Shown one piece after another: positions 22,732 to 34,801 of a DNA stretch of 64,000 nt. The translations under genes and the position numbers were made by a program. The DNA comes from Puccinellia tenuiflora (taxonomy: Eukaryota; Streptophyta; Magnoliopsida; Poales; Poaceae): NCBI GenBank assembly GCA_012064385.1, contig QRDG01000414.1:372001-436000 (forward strand), given 5' to 3'. The notes under the pieces were generated by a model. It saw only the letters and a list, made by a program, of their open reading frames with translations, did not search any database and had not been told where the DNA came from. The number at the start of each line of letters is the position of its first letter. Position 1 is the first letter of the stretch.

Positions 22732-23239
22732 TGTTGGGGTTATGCCGAACAGGTACCTTCAGGAAGGAGATTAAAGCCAGCGTACCAGGGTGGCCCATAG
22801 TGGTGGTAAGCCGAATTCCGGCTTACCGGGCGGCCCAGTATGATGAAACGCAGGAGGCCCATCCGGTTAAGGGAAGGTTCCAGAAGCTGGCCCGCATTGA
22901 GGAAGACTTAGCCCACAAGGCAAGGCCTAAGCCGGATTAGAGTAGAACTCTGTACTTAGTCGGTTAGGTTTCCTCCTGTAAACCCTAGGTCCGGACGCCT
23001 TTATAAGCCGGCCTACGGGACGCCTTAGGGCACGATCTCAATCTACCTTTCACTCTAATCGGCGATATTGCCATATAGTGAATTATAGCAGCACGTAAGG
23101 TTTCGCCACCGTTGCGAGATCCGAAGCTGGGTAAACCCTTTGTCATCCCGTCGTCGGAACACCCCATGTCTCCAAAACCCCTCTCTCTACCTAGCTCGAT
23201 GGCACCCCTGCCGCGGCTATATTCTACAATACCACGACA
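22732..23239 (+). repeat. 5' LTR of Tat-like element 1
   Basis: 508 bp, TGTTGGGG to CCACGACA. A TATA-like box tttataag lies at 23000-23007. Confidence 0.92.
23000..23007 (+). promoter_or_regulatory. TATA-like box in the 5' LTR
   Basis: Sequence tttataag with GC-rich flanks, about 270 bp from the LTR start. Repeated at 34557-34564 in the 3' LTR. Probable core promoter for genomic RNA. Confidence 0.5.
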
Positions 23240-23241
23240 GT

Positions 23242-23259
23242 TGGCGCCCACCGTGGGGC
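23242..23259 (+). other. Primer-binding site of Tat-like element 1
   Basis: tggcgcccaccgtggggc, two bases after the LTR end. This form is common in grass Tat-group gypsy elements. The tRNA partner was not determined. Confidence 0.7.
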
Positions 23260-23267
23260 AAGAGATG

Positions 23268-26200
23268 TCTGGGGTTTCGTTCCGTCTGGGATCTACGGGC
23301 GGAGTCGGCGACACCATCGCAGTCGTCTTGGTGAGCTACTTCGACGAGACAGGAGCTGGCCACGTCTTCAACGACGGCTTTTGGACGCCGGCAAAGGAGG
23401 ATCCCGCCGGCTGGTCCACAGTCTTTGTCGGCGGCTTCGACATCTTCGTCGGCTTCACCGCCCAGGCCTTGGACGATCTCGGCTTCACCTCGAGCATGGC
23501 CACCACCCACCCAAGCAACTTTGACGAGGGATCGGATCTGGACTCGGAGGAGATTGCCGAACTAGATCTGGCTTTCGGCGCTGACAATGAAGATTCTGAA
23601 GACGACGCAAGTTCCAACATGGCGGCGCCGGACTTCCACTTTGTCGGCATCTTAGGAGAATCCGGCTCTAACGAGTCGATGACAGAACCTGAGTCTATCC
23701 TTCCTGCTTTGCAGGCCGGGGCTGACTCAGAAGCCGGATCAGGGGACACTGCCCATATGGAGCAGGATCTCGAATCTGAAGGAGAATCCAACGATTTTAG
23801 TCGGAAAGTTGCATCCTACTTAGGACGCCCTGCCGAGGTCTTGATGGGTGACGTCTCTGGTCATAGGGACGACCCCAATACCTCGAAAGCCGCCAATGGA
23901 GAAGAAAAAACTCCAGAAGCCGGAAATCTTAAGGTGGATTTTGTGCCACCGCTGGCTCCAATGAAGGGAACTAGTAGATTGCCGGCTGCAGGAGACGACA
24001 TTGATGCAACGGCCGGCGAAGCGGCAGAAAAGGAGCACGAAGAAAGGATGGCAAAGTACAAACAACTGCTAACTCCACTTCCTCCAAACGCATCGCTAGC
24101 CGACATGGAAAAGCGCCGCGCCGAGGTGGAAGAGCATGCAGCCCAGATAGCGGAGCGCGAGGTTGAGATCACAAACAAGGAAACAGATTCATCCGGAAGC
24201 AGAGAGAAAAGGGGGCCGACGATGTCTTCCGTCCGGCTTGCGACAAGAATCTGCATAAGAGGTTGGATTTCCGCAGCAAGTGGGAAGCCGACCATGTCAA
24301 TTCAGTCTGGAGAAAGTACCACCACCGACGTGACCCGGTGACTAATTTGTGTTACTTCAACACTCCAGCCAAAAACATGGAGGCGGCCCAGGAGGTCATG
24401 TTCGACAAATCGTTGGACCGTGACGCTCGGCTCAAATATTCGGCTTATCTACTGGAGGTTGCACAACAGCAGCAAAACGACTCGCAAGTAAAGACTGGAC
24501 GGCTTGTTGACGACTCTCGTCTTTGTAACTCGACGGCCAAGAAGCCAATGTTTGCTGCACCTGCAGACCCAGACGATGACCCTGCTGGCTCAAGCAGCCA
24601 CAACAAAGGCGGCGACAAGGACCCGAAGGACAAGCAGCCTAGAGGCGCAGAATCCCGGACTGGTTCTTCACGCCATCGTGAGGCTGGTCGAAGCCGGGAA
24701 GAGCATCAGAGCCGGGAGCGAAAGGAGGACCCTCGCAAGGAAAAGGCGGCACCATCCCGTCAGGAGGGACGACGTGAGGGGGAAAATCCACCTCGAAGGG
24801 AGTGTAACAGAGATCATATGCCACCTCCACCGCCGCCTCCACCGCGCAGAGAGGGAGATAACCCCTCCAAGTACATACCCCCTCAGCGACGGCAAAGGAC
24901 TCCAAGCCCCCCGCGTAATGTGAGTCGGGTGAGCCAAAACCGTCACAGGGAAGACCCAATGCAAGAAAAGTCGGTTGGAAAACCGCCATCAGCCAACGAT
25001 GTTCGAAGCCTAATCGAGGAGAGGAAGTCGGCCAGAGATGCCCAATACCTCGGCCCCAAGTGTTTTGGCAGAACAATCAGAGATCAAATACTACCTCCCA
25101 CGTTGTCGAACGTAACAAAGATGGTGGAGAAGTACAGTGGTACGGCTAATCCTGAGACCTGGCTCTCAGATTACGTCAGTGCCTGCGACATATACCAAGG
25201 CAGCACCGACTCCGCAGTACGGTTTTTTCCCCTGATGTTAACCGGGACGGCACGTATGTGGATTGAAGGTTTGCTAGAAAGGACAGTTCATACCTGGGGT
25301 GACATGAAGCGTGTCTTTATTCAGCACTTCCAGGGCACATATAAGCGCCCAAAGTCAATTTTCGACTTACAGCGGTGTGTGCAGCAAAAGAACGAGTCCA
25401 GCCGTGAGTTCTTCTCACGATGGAGTGAAATCAAAAATGCTTGCGAAGGCGTCTCAGAAACTCAGGCGTTCCATGCCTTCAAGCAATCTCTTAGGAAAGG
25501 GACAACTTTTCGCTTCATGATCTACAGTGACGAGTCGGAAACTTTGGGGGGCTTGCTCGTTTGTGCTAACAAGTACGCCGCTGCTGACGATGACAACAGG
25601 GAAGATGGTGAAACCCTCCGACGTGAGCCTGGGAAAAAGAAAGTTGAAGACCAAGCCGGCCCTTCTCACAAGGTTGCCGCCGCCTTTGGTAAGGGCGGCT
25701 CAAGCAATAGCAAGTGGCAGGGCAAGAAGCCGGCAAACAACCAATCATCCCGGCCGCCAGCGGTGAAGTATGATGACATCAAGCACAACCCCTGTGTCCA
25801 TCATCTGAGTCCGGATGGAACGAGCTCCCACACGCTCCAGCAATGTGACATCAATCGGGACATTGCCAAGGATCCCAAAGCCGGCAAGTCATGGAACAAG
25901 CGCAAGTCCAGGAAGGACGACAAAGAGAAGGAGGACGCTGCTTCAGAGTCAGATGACGCAGCCTCCAAAGACGGAAAAGGCAGTAAATTTCCTAAGCATG
26001 TCGAAAGCCTCATCGTCAATCTGGCAATAGATTCCTCTCGCAAGGAAAAGGCGGCTTGGCGAGAACTCAATGCTACGGTGCCTGCGGTGCCACAATATTT
26101 GGATTGGTCCGACACACCCATAACGTGGGATCGCAGCGATCATCCGGACAGAGTTCCTGCAAAGCGCACCTACGCTTTAGTCGTCAGCCCTATAGTCGAC

Positions 26201-26800
26201 AAATACAAGTTGACAAAGGTGCTCATGGACGGTGGAAGCAATATCAACATACTTTATGCCGCAACATTGAAGAGGATGCGTCTCTCCGAGTCACAACTCA
26301 CCCACAGCACTGTGAAGTTTCATGGGATTGTGCCGGGACGACAAGCCTCTTCGATGGGACAAATCACCCTGAAGGTCACCTTTGGTGAAGCTGATAATTT
26401 TCGGACTGAGGATGTCTCCTTTGAGGTGGTACCATTTAAAAGTGCATATCATGCAATCTTTGGACGTCCGGCTTTCGCTAAATTTATGGCTCGGCCCTGC
26501 TACATCTATAGCAAGCTGAAAATGCCGGGACCCAATGGGATCATCACAGTCAAAGGAGACTTCAAGAAAGCCAAGGAGTGTGAGGCCGCCAATGTCGTCC
26601 ATGCTGAACAAGAAATCTGCAAGGAAGAGTTGGAGGATCTCAAAAAGACAATGGGTCCCGATGAGGTGCCGGCAACTGAAAAGCCGTCCTCTAAAGTTGA
26701 CTCGAGCTTCAAGCCAAAGGATGACACCAAGAAAATCAAGCTCTCAAAGGATGATCCGACAAAGGAGGCCATCATCGGTGCCGGTCTCAACGACAAATAG
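23268..26800 (+). pseudogene. gag: Gag-protease of Tat-like element 1
   Basis: The likely start is MSGVSFRLGS at 23268, 8 bp after the primer-binding site. The first part (to about 24175) is acidic and ends in a coiled-coil-like stretch. A frameshift near 24175-24200 moves the reading into the frame that carries the gag domain (about 25100-25600; YSGTANPETWLSDYV, FFPLMLTGTARMWIEGL and RPKSIFDLQRC are recognisable). A Cys/His cluster around CVHHLSPDGTSSHTLQQC replaces a classical zinc knuckle. The protease spans about 26180-26540, with LMDGGSNINIL as active site and IFGRPAFAKFMA downstream. The frame ends at a TAG (26798-26800), where related proteins usually have Gln, and the same frame continues into RT. 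Confidence 0.82.
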
Positions 26801-29800
26801 GAAGGCGAGCTCGTCAAGTTTCTCCGTGAGAACCGGGATATCTTTGCTTGGTCACCATCCGACATGCCAGGTGTCCCGAGGAAACTTGCCGAGCACTCCT
26901 TAAAAGTCAACAAGGACACTAATCCGGTCAAACAAGGCCTCCGCCGGCTCGGAACTGAGAAGCACAAGGCGGTTGGAAAGGAGATCCTAAGGCTCACTGC
27001 CGCCAAATTCATCCGTGAAGTTGTCCACACTGATTGGTTGGCAAATCCCGTGCTTGTTCCAAAGAAAAACACCTCTGAGCTATGTATGTGCATTGATTTC
27101 ACTGGCTTAAACAAAGCTTGTCCTAAGGATCCGTTCGCCTTACCGCGTATCGATCAGGTCATTGATTTAACTGTCGGCTCAGAGATGCTATGTTTTCTGG
27201 ACGCTTATTCGGGTTACCATCAGATTAAGCTGAAGGAGTCAGATCAAGTCAAGACATCCTTCACCACACCATATGGCAATTACTGCTATATCACAATGCC
27301 TTTCGGCTTAAAGAATGCCGGTGCTACTTACCAAAGGTGTATGCAGCGGTGTTTGGACAAGAAAATTGGCCGCAATGTTCGCGTCTACGTCGACGACATA
27401 GCGGTCATGTCGAAGAAGCGTGGCGATCTTATCGCCGATCTGTCGGAAACCTTTGCAAATCTAAGGGAGTACCAGATGAAGCTTAATCCGGCAAAATGCG
27501 TCTTCGGAGTACCCGCAGGCAAGCTTCTGGGCTTCATTGTTTCTCAAAGAGGAATTGAAGTTAACTCGGAAAAGATAAAGGCGATTCAGAACATCGAGAG
27601 GCCGACTTTTCTAAAGGACATACATCGGCTTACGGGTTCCGCCGCGGCTGTAAGTCGATTCATTAGCCGGCTTGGTGACAAAGAATTGCCATTATACAAG
27701 CTCCTCAAGAAGTTGGAAAATTTTGTTTGGACAGAGGAAGCAGAGGCAGCTTTGTCGCAGCTGAAGTATACATTGACGCATGCTCCAATTTTAGCAGCTC
27801 CGAGAGAAAAAGAGCCGCTTCTCCTCTACATGTCGGCCACGAATTTTGTAATAAGTTCCGTGATTGTAGTGGAGCGCCTGGAGGAAGGGAAGCAATGGCC
27901 GGATCATCGCCCTGTCTATTTCATTAGAGAGGTGTTTTTAGATTCAAAGCAACGCTACCCTCACTACCAGAAGTTAGCCTATGGTGTATTCTTTGCCGCC
28001 AGAAAGCTACGGCATTACTTCCAGGATCACACAATCACGGTGGTCAGCAAAGCTCCACTGAAAGACATAATCAACAATGCTGACGCAACGGGCCGAGTCG
28101 CCAAATGGGGCATCGAGTTAGCAGCCTTTGACATCCAGTATAAGCCGAGGACCACCATCAAATCCCAAGTTGTAGCCGACTTTGTTGCAGATTGGACAGA
28201 GGCGATGGAAAGCACACCTTTGCTAGATTCTCAGTACTGGATAATGCACTTTGATGGCTCAAAGATGAAGGAAGTCTCGGGGGCTGGAGTAGTGCTAAAG
28301 TCGCCTAAGGGTGACAAGCTTAGTTATGTCCTCCGAATCCACTTCAACGCCACCAACAATGTAGCAGAGTATGAGGCTCTCCTCCATGGCCTTCATATGG
28401 ATAAGGAGTTGGGAGTGAAGAGCATCCTCTGCTATGGTGACTCGGATCTTGTTGTACAGCAACCTGATGGATGCTGGGACATGAAAAGTCCCACAATGGC
28501 AGAATACAGGAGAACAGTCGACGAATTCGGCAGATGCTTTGCCGGCTTAGAGGTCCGACATATCTTCCGAGACGACAATGAAGCTGCTGATACCTTGGCC
28601 AGAATAGGCTCCAGGCAAAAGGCAGTACCCCCAGATGTATTTCTCCACCATCTGCATAAGCCGTCCATCAAAGGCGGCGACGAAGATTTTCCCTTGTCGG
28701 CAGAATCAGTTCAAGTGTGTTTGGTAACACCAGATTGGAACACACCTTACATTGATTTCCTGATTAATAGGAAACTGCCCAAGGACGACGAAGTCTTGAG
28801 CCGTCAGATTGAACGCCGAGCAAAGGCGTACACGATTATTGACGGACAGCTATACAAATGGAGCACATCCGGCATCTTCCAAAGATGCGTCTCTCCAGAA
28901 GAAGGGCGGAAAATCCTTGAGGAAATCCACTCCGGCGAATGTGGGCATCACGTGGCGGCAAAGGCGTTGGTCGCTAAGGCGTTTTGGCACGGATTCTTCT
29001 GGCTAACGGCTAAGGAGGATGCTATCAACATCGTCAAGACTTGTGAAGGATGTCAGCGCTACGCAAAGTAGGTTCACTTGCTAGCTCAGGAGCTCCGGAC
29101 GATCCCTATTACTTGGCCGTTTGCGGTCTAGGGGCTCGACATGGTGGGACCTTTTAAGACGGCAAGAGGGGGCTTAACTCACCTACTGGTGGCGGTCGAC
29201 AAATTCACAAAGTGGGTGGAGGCAAAACCCATCAAGAAACTCAACAGATCTACAGCTACAAAGTTCATCGTCGAGATAACTACTCGATTCGGCATACCGC
29301 ATAGCAATATCATTGACAATGGCACAAACTTTGCCGTCGGTGAGCTATCGAAGTTTTGCAGCCGATCAAAGATCCGACTCGGCGTGGCATCGGTGGCACA
29401 CCTGCAATCCAATGGACAGGTAGAGTGCACTAACGGCATTATTCTGCAAGGTATTAAGCCGAGGCTTGAAACCCCATTGCATCGAGTAGCCGGCGCCTGG
29501 GTTGATGAATTGCCGGCGGTCTTATGGAGTATTCGTACTACCACAAATAGATCAACCGGCTTCACCCCTTTCTTTCTGGTCTATGGTGCAGAAGCGGTAC
29601 TCCCAATCGACATGATCCACGATTCGCCTCGAGTCGCAGCCTACATCGAAGAAGACGCAGAAGAAGCACGTCAAGACGGCTTAGATATCCTCGAACAAGA
29701 AAGAGAGTTGGCTCTCCAACGATCCGCCATCTATCAGCAAGATCTACGTCGCTACCAAAGCTGTAGAGTGCAGAATCAATCTTTTCGAGAAGGCGACTTA

Positions 29801-30028
29801 GTGCTTCGGCTTGTGCAAAGCCGGCAGCACAAATTATCCCCTCCATGGGAAGGACCTTTCGTTATCAGCAAAGTTCTGAAAAACGGGTCATATTATCTCC
29901 TCGACTTAAGGGATTCAACGAAAGATCCCAGGAAGAAAGGTCGTAAGAGGAAAAGGCATGTAGATGACGACTTAGATGAGACGAAACATCCGTGGAATAT
30001 CGCTCAGCTACGTCCTTTTTACACTTAG
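26801..30028 (+). pseudogene. pol: Pol of Tat-like element 1: RT, double RNase H, integrase
   Basis: In frame with the protease after one TAG. RT (about 27000-27600) has MCIDFTGLNKACPKDPF, FLDAYSGYHQI and the catalytic YVDDI (near 27390). RNase H of the usual type follows (27720-28190), then a second, archaeal-type RNase H (28230-28620) with FDGSKMK, NVAEYEALLHGL, YGDSDLVV and NEAADTLA. The integrase has an H-x-H...C-x2-C finger (28935-29065) and a DDE core with GLDMVGPF, IIDNGTNF and SNGQVECTN. The C-terminal end reads WNIAQLRPFYT. Two further TAG stops lie at 29069-29071 and 29129-29131. Apart from the stops every catalytic residue I can place is present, so inactivation is fairly recent. 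Confidence 0.88.
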
Positions 30029-30565
30029 CAAATTCTATTGTAAACATGTCAATGTGATCATGAAATAAAAATTGGCTTCTCTCATGTGAAATTCGAGAAT
30101 CTGTACCATCCTTTATTTCCCAATGATCTTATTGCTATCATCTGTTTATCCGAAATTGCCTGTGTTGCTTGTTGGTAAACTTTTCTTTCTTGTTGAATCC
30201 GCCTTAAGGTGATGAAAAAACAATATTTTGCCAAATTAATGTTTGTCTGGTAGCTTTTTGCGCCGGGTTGCTTCAAAGCGATTTCGGCACCAAAAGGCGG
30301 CACTTGTTCTGGGTCTAAACAGATTGGTCATTGTGTACCCTGTTACTCAGCAAGTTTGATTTGCAATAGGTTTGCTGGCGCTTAAAGGCTAAGGTGTCAA
30401 GGCCAGAACAAACTAAGGCATAAAAATTGCAAGCTTGCACAATAGATAAGCCGAATTAACACGGCTAAAGACTTGGTTGTTTACAAGCATTTCATACTGT
30501 TTGAGAAGATTTACATCTTGATATTTACATTTTCAGGAAGGCCGGCTCAAAAGAGCAAATTCGGC
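30029..30565. other. Non-coding stretch between integrase and the antisense gene
   Basis: No reading frame with recognisable content on either strand. It separates two convergent coding regions, so it should hold the 3' ends of both transcripts. No distinct signal was identified. Confidence 0.5.
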
Positions 30566-33500
30566 TTATGCAGACTTGTCCGCTTCTTCGCCGTCATCGT
30601 CAGACTGGACGGGAGTTGGCGGGCAGGGCACTTCCTTGAAGATGGTGGTCAGGGAGACCATATTGGCAACTTTGTTGGCGTAGCTGGAGACAGAGTGAAG
30701 GATTTTCTTGCGCTCTTGGTCATCCAGCGGCGTGTCGTCCTCCTTTTCAAGAGGAAAGCCGGACGCAACTCGCCAGGCTTCTGCCTCCGGGTAGTGTGCC
30801 ATCATCAGGCCCAACGCCGTCTTTGCACCGCCACGAGCACTGGATCGCAACCGTTCGTCAAAGAACGAAGTTGCCTTGTCCAGTTCGGTTTCCAAACCTG
30901 CAAGGTCCGTCAAGGGTTCGGGGTTGCCGGGAAAGAATTTCTCGACAAGCTTTCTACCCGAAGAAAGTATCTTCGGGATAAGCTCCCCTACTTCCAAGAT
31001 CCGGTCAAGCCGGTTTTCCGCCGTCAGCTCATGGCCATAGCCCGCTGGAGCTGTAAAAAGCGAAGTTCATGTTAAAAGTGGCTAAGGCAGAAACAGTGAA
31101 TTTGAGGTTTTAAGTAACTTACTCAAAAGCTGACTGTCGATGGCCACCGATTCGTCTAGGCGCTTGTCAAGCCGGTCCTGGATTTCACGAAGGGCATCCT
31201 TGTGATTTTGCCTCTCCATCTCCAAGATTTGTTCGGCTTGAGCAAGGCCCTTCTTGGCCGTCTCTAGCTCCGTCGAGATTGCCTGATTAAGCTTTTTTAG
31301 CTCGGAGTTTTCGTCGCGGAGCCGGTCGAGAATGCCGGCGTTCTCAGCAAGCTCCTTGGCTTTTATAATGGCATCTGCAAAACAAAATGTTAGCAGTATA
31401 AAAATAACCATTATAAAAAGTTAAGTTTTCGGTATTCTTACCTTGGTACTAAACCCGGTCCGCCTCAAACCCGACGATGATGGCATCCTTGTTCGCCAGC
31501 TCAGTTTTCAGCCGGCGCATCTCCTGATTTTGTACACCCAAACAATTGATGGTTTTAGCGCCAATTTTTCATTGGATATGCGTAAGGAATTGCTAAAAGC
31601 CTAAAGCTATATTGATAAGTCAAAGTGGCTACATGACGGCATTTCATGGCTAGGGGGCTAAGCAGTTGCATGCGCATTGACTCGGATCACTATGTCGGCT
31701 AGTTCTTATAACTAAACCCGGCATAGTGCTCGGGGGCTACTGGGGAAGATGTGTACCTGATAGTGTTCACGGAGAAGCGTCATGCCGGCTTCAAAGCTTT
31801 CAGCAAAATAATTTTGCTGATCTTCAAGGATCTCTATGACATCAAACGTGTCATAGGCCTTGGTCTGATCCGGCTCATCATCCCGGACGGTTGTTCCTTT
31901 CTTCCGGGGAAGCTGAGGTACTTTCATGAACCGGCTCATGAACTCCGGCTTGATGTGTCCCTCATCGTCGAAGGCTTCCACCTTAATTGGAGGAAAGGTT
32001 GGGGCATCATTAGCCGGAGCTTCAGCCCTTGGTGGAGAGGAAGGTTCAGTCGCCTTCCCCGTCATCTCCGTCCATTGGATCGGAGGAATAATCCCGGCTC
32101 TTCCGAGAATTGGACTTGCCGTCATGGTACGGGGGGAGCTCTCCTCCGCTGGAGTTGGCTTTGAAGCCGCAGGAGTTGGGGGAGGAACGGCTGGGGAGGC
32201 TTTCTTGCGTATGGCGCATACCTTTTGTTTAAGGGCTGGACCCCTCTTCATCCTGCAAAGGTAAAGGGCTAAGCTTAGCATATCCGGCATTGCTGCAGAG
32301 AAAGGAGGAGATGTGTCAGCCGACTTACTTCTTGCTGGGGATATTGAGCCCAGCGAGAGCGTCGTCATCCTCTGATGACTTGGCGCCAATCGTTTCAGAT
32401 TGGCTTCTCCTCTTCCGGCTCTCTGCAGGAGCCGAGGAAAAGGTAACTGGCCGCTTGGTCACTTTGCTGGACGATGTGCCAGCTGACCCGGAGGCGGCAA
32501 TACCGGGAATCTAAAGAATAAACACAAGTCAAATTGTTAAGCATAGTCTAAATCCCTTGAAGAATTGAACTTTGAATTCGGCAAAGTACCTTTGGGGGAG
32601 GGTTGGCTGCCGTAAACATCGGCAGCGATTCTTCATATTGCCGGCCTCCGTTAGGCCGGGCTTTGATAAGCCGGTTGAGGCGCGCTTGGTAGAGCTCCTC
32701 TTCCAGGTCTTCTTCGCTGGTCCTCATGGGATCAGCATTATTGGTGTACTCGCACAAGAGGCGAGTACGGTGCTGAAGGGGCTGGATCCGCCTCTTGACC
32801 CAGCATATAATGGTGTCCTCCCAGTTAGGGGAGGAGAGCCGGAGGTCAACTCCGAAATCTTTGCTTGAATGGTGACATGATCTGCTGGCATTCTAGCTGA
32901 CGGCTTCTTCTTCCACAAGGGTACGGGCGTGCCGGCCTCGTCTGTGAAAGGAGCAAGTCCCTGCAGCCGGTTTGGCGGCGCCACATCTTTGTAGTAGAAA
33001 AAGGTGGACGCCCACCCCTTTGCCGAATCAACAATTGGCACCTGAGGGTACCAACTCATATCCCGGCGGTAGTTGAAGCTGATAGAGCTGACCACCAGCA
33101 ACTCCTTGTTCACAATTTTCCTCTTGACTAAGAAGCATCTTTCGAAGAAGTCTAACCTAGGTTTTATGCCTAAATAGCCTTCAAAGAGTGCTACAAAGCC
33201 GGAGATGTATAGCAAGCTGTTGGGAGTGACGTTGTGGAGCTAAAGGCCATAGTGTTCTAAGATCTTTATCAGGAAAGCCGACGGCAGCAAAGAAAAACCC
33301 CTAGAAATATGGGAGGAGAGGAGTACCCGTTCATCCCTAATCGGAGTCGGATACGGGTCGCCTAAGGCGGAGCGCCAAGCCGGCGCAGAAGCGGAAGACT
33401 GAGGAAGGACACCGTCAGAGGCCATGCCTTGGAGTTCTCCTTCTTCTACAGCAGAGGTGACCCAGTTGTGGGTCGGGTTGTTGGCAGCTCCTTTGTCGTT

Positions 33501-33794
33501 GCCGGCTTCCTCTTCATCCTCTTCTTCGCCGGCACTAAAGCCTCTGGCTGCAGCATCAGCGGCCGCAGAAGTGGCGGCCTCCGTAGCGGCGGCTTCGGCT
33601 GCAGCTTTTGCTAAAACTACTTCATCGCGGCCCGAAGCGGTGGAGGTGCTCGCCGGAGTTGTGGAGGATGCAGGAGCAGCGGCGGTTGGCTCTATGCCGC
33701 CGGCGGCGGCTGTGGATGCGGAGCCTCCCATCGGCGGAGCCGAGTCGAGAGGCGCGGCGTCGATCACCGGAGAGTTGGGGACGCTCGATGCCAT
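30566..33794 (-). pseudogene. Six-exon antisense gene inside Tat-like element 1 (Transposase_28-like)
   Basis: Exons on the minus strand: 33794-32590, 32510-32329, 32252-31757, 31523-31442, 31374-31123 and 31050-30566. All five introns (79, 76, 233, 67 and 72 bases) begin GT and end AG, several with the strong donor GTAAGT, and exon phases match across every junction. The N-terminal 120 residues are Ala/Ser-rich. The middle of exon 1 (SGFVALFEGYLGIKPRLDFF) resembles the plant 'putative gypsy type transposon' family (Transposase_28). Exons 4-6 encode a coiled coil followed by a conserved-looking C-terminal domain (LGLMMAHYPEAEAWRVASGF). Defects: TAG at 33240-33242, a frameshift near 32750, and TAG in exon 4 near 31450. 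Antisense extra genes are known in Tat elements; their function is unknown. Confidence 0.78.
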
Positions 33795-33896
33795 GGAACA
33801 CGGTGATGAACTTGAAGAACTGGAGCTCGGGAGATCTGGGAGAAGGAGTTAGGGTTTGCAAATGGCCTGTGACCGCGGCGAAGGGGAGGCGTCCGG

Positions 33897-33904
33897 ATTT
33901 TATA
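33897..33904 (-). promoter_or_regulatory. TATA box of the antisense gene
   Basis: Minus strand reads ctataaaatcc, about 100 bp upstream of the antisense ATG at 33794. Spacing fits a plant core promoter with a short leader. Confidence 0.6.
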
Positions 33905-34288
33905 GCGGATTCGCCGAGATCCTCGCAACGGTCAGGAGCCGGGATTTTCGCCACGCGTCGCGGATCGAGCCGTTGTGCGATGATTTTTCCCTCCGACGCC
34001 TCGATTCTTGCGCGGGAAAAACAGAGTTAGCCCCTGCATTCAAAGATGCTTCTCTACTCACACTGCCGGGTCTGTCAGAGCTATCAAATTGCCGGACGCG
34101 TGTTAATACGCATTCAAGTGCTTTTCGGCATGGAAAGTCGGCACACCGAAATCGACAAAGTTGTTCGGCATGATTGCAGGTTTTTGGGAATGCTCCAAGA
34201 CTGAAGACGGATGATGAATCTTTCGGACAACACATTGCCGGAAGATTGAAGCCGACCGCTGAAGTACTTGAAGCTTTCCGGGGGCTAC
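33905..34288. other. Upstream region of the antisense gene and polypurine tract
   Basis: No reading frame with recognisable content. Ends with the purine-rich ccgggggctac (34278-34288) directly before the 3' LTR, the polypurine tract for element replication. Confidence 0.6.
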
Positions 34289-34796
34289 TGTTGGGGTTAT
34301 GCCGAACAGGTACCTTCACGAAGGAGATTAAAGCCAGCGTACCAGGGTGGCCCATAGTGGTGGTAAGCCGAATTCCGGCTAACCGGGCAGCCCAGTACGA
34401 TGAAACGCAGGAGGCCCATCCGGCTAAGGGAAGGTTCTAGAAGCCGGCCCACATTGAGGAAGACTTAGCCCACAAGGCAAGGCCTAAGCCGGATTAGAGT
34501 AGAACTCTGTACTTAGTTGGTTAGGTTTTCTCCTGTAAACCCTAGGTCCGGACTCCTTTATAAGCCGGCCTACGGGACGCCTTAGGGCACGATCTCAATC
34601 TACCTTTCACTGTAATCGGCGATATTGCCTTATAGTGAATTATAGCAGCACGTAGGGTTTCGCCACCGTTGCGAGATCCGAAGCTGGGTAAACCCTTTGT
34701 CATCCCGTCGCCGGAACACCCCACGTCTCCAAAACCCCTCTCTTTACCTAGCTCGATGGCACCCCTGCCGTGGCTAGATTCTACAATACCATGACA
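34289..34796 (+). repeat. 3' LTR of Tat-like element 1
   Basis: 508 bp, TGTTGGGG to CCATGACA, followed by the target duplication ctaag (34797-34801). Confidence 0.92.
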
Positions 34797-34801
34797 CTAA
34801 G

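Larger units (their letters stand above)
22732..34796 (+). mobile_element. Complete Tat-like Ty3/gypsy element with antisense gene
   Basis: 12,065 bp with 508-bp LTRs (22732-23239 and 34289-34796), ends TGTTGGGG and ATGACA (ACGACA in the 5' copy), and flanking duplication CTAAG (22727-22731 and 34797-34801). Order: LTR, primer-binding site (23242-23259), gag-protease, RT with two RNase H domains, integrase, a long 3' region with an antisense gene, polypurine tract, LTR. The LTRs differ at about 20 sites by eye (roughly 4%, mostly transitions). Two RNase H domains and an antisense reading frame before the 3' LTR are marks of the Tat lineage. Three in-frame TAG codons and one frameshift break gag-pol. 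Confidence 0.92.

Noticed and set aside
23336..23791. 151-codon minus-strand frame opposite Tat gag
   Set aside because: Mirror reading of an acidic gag segment; no start context, introns or TATA box, unlike the antisense gene at 30566-33794.
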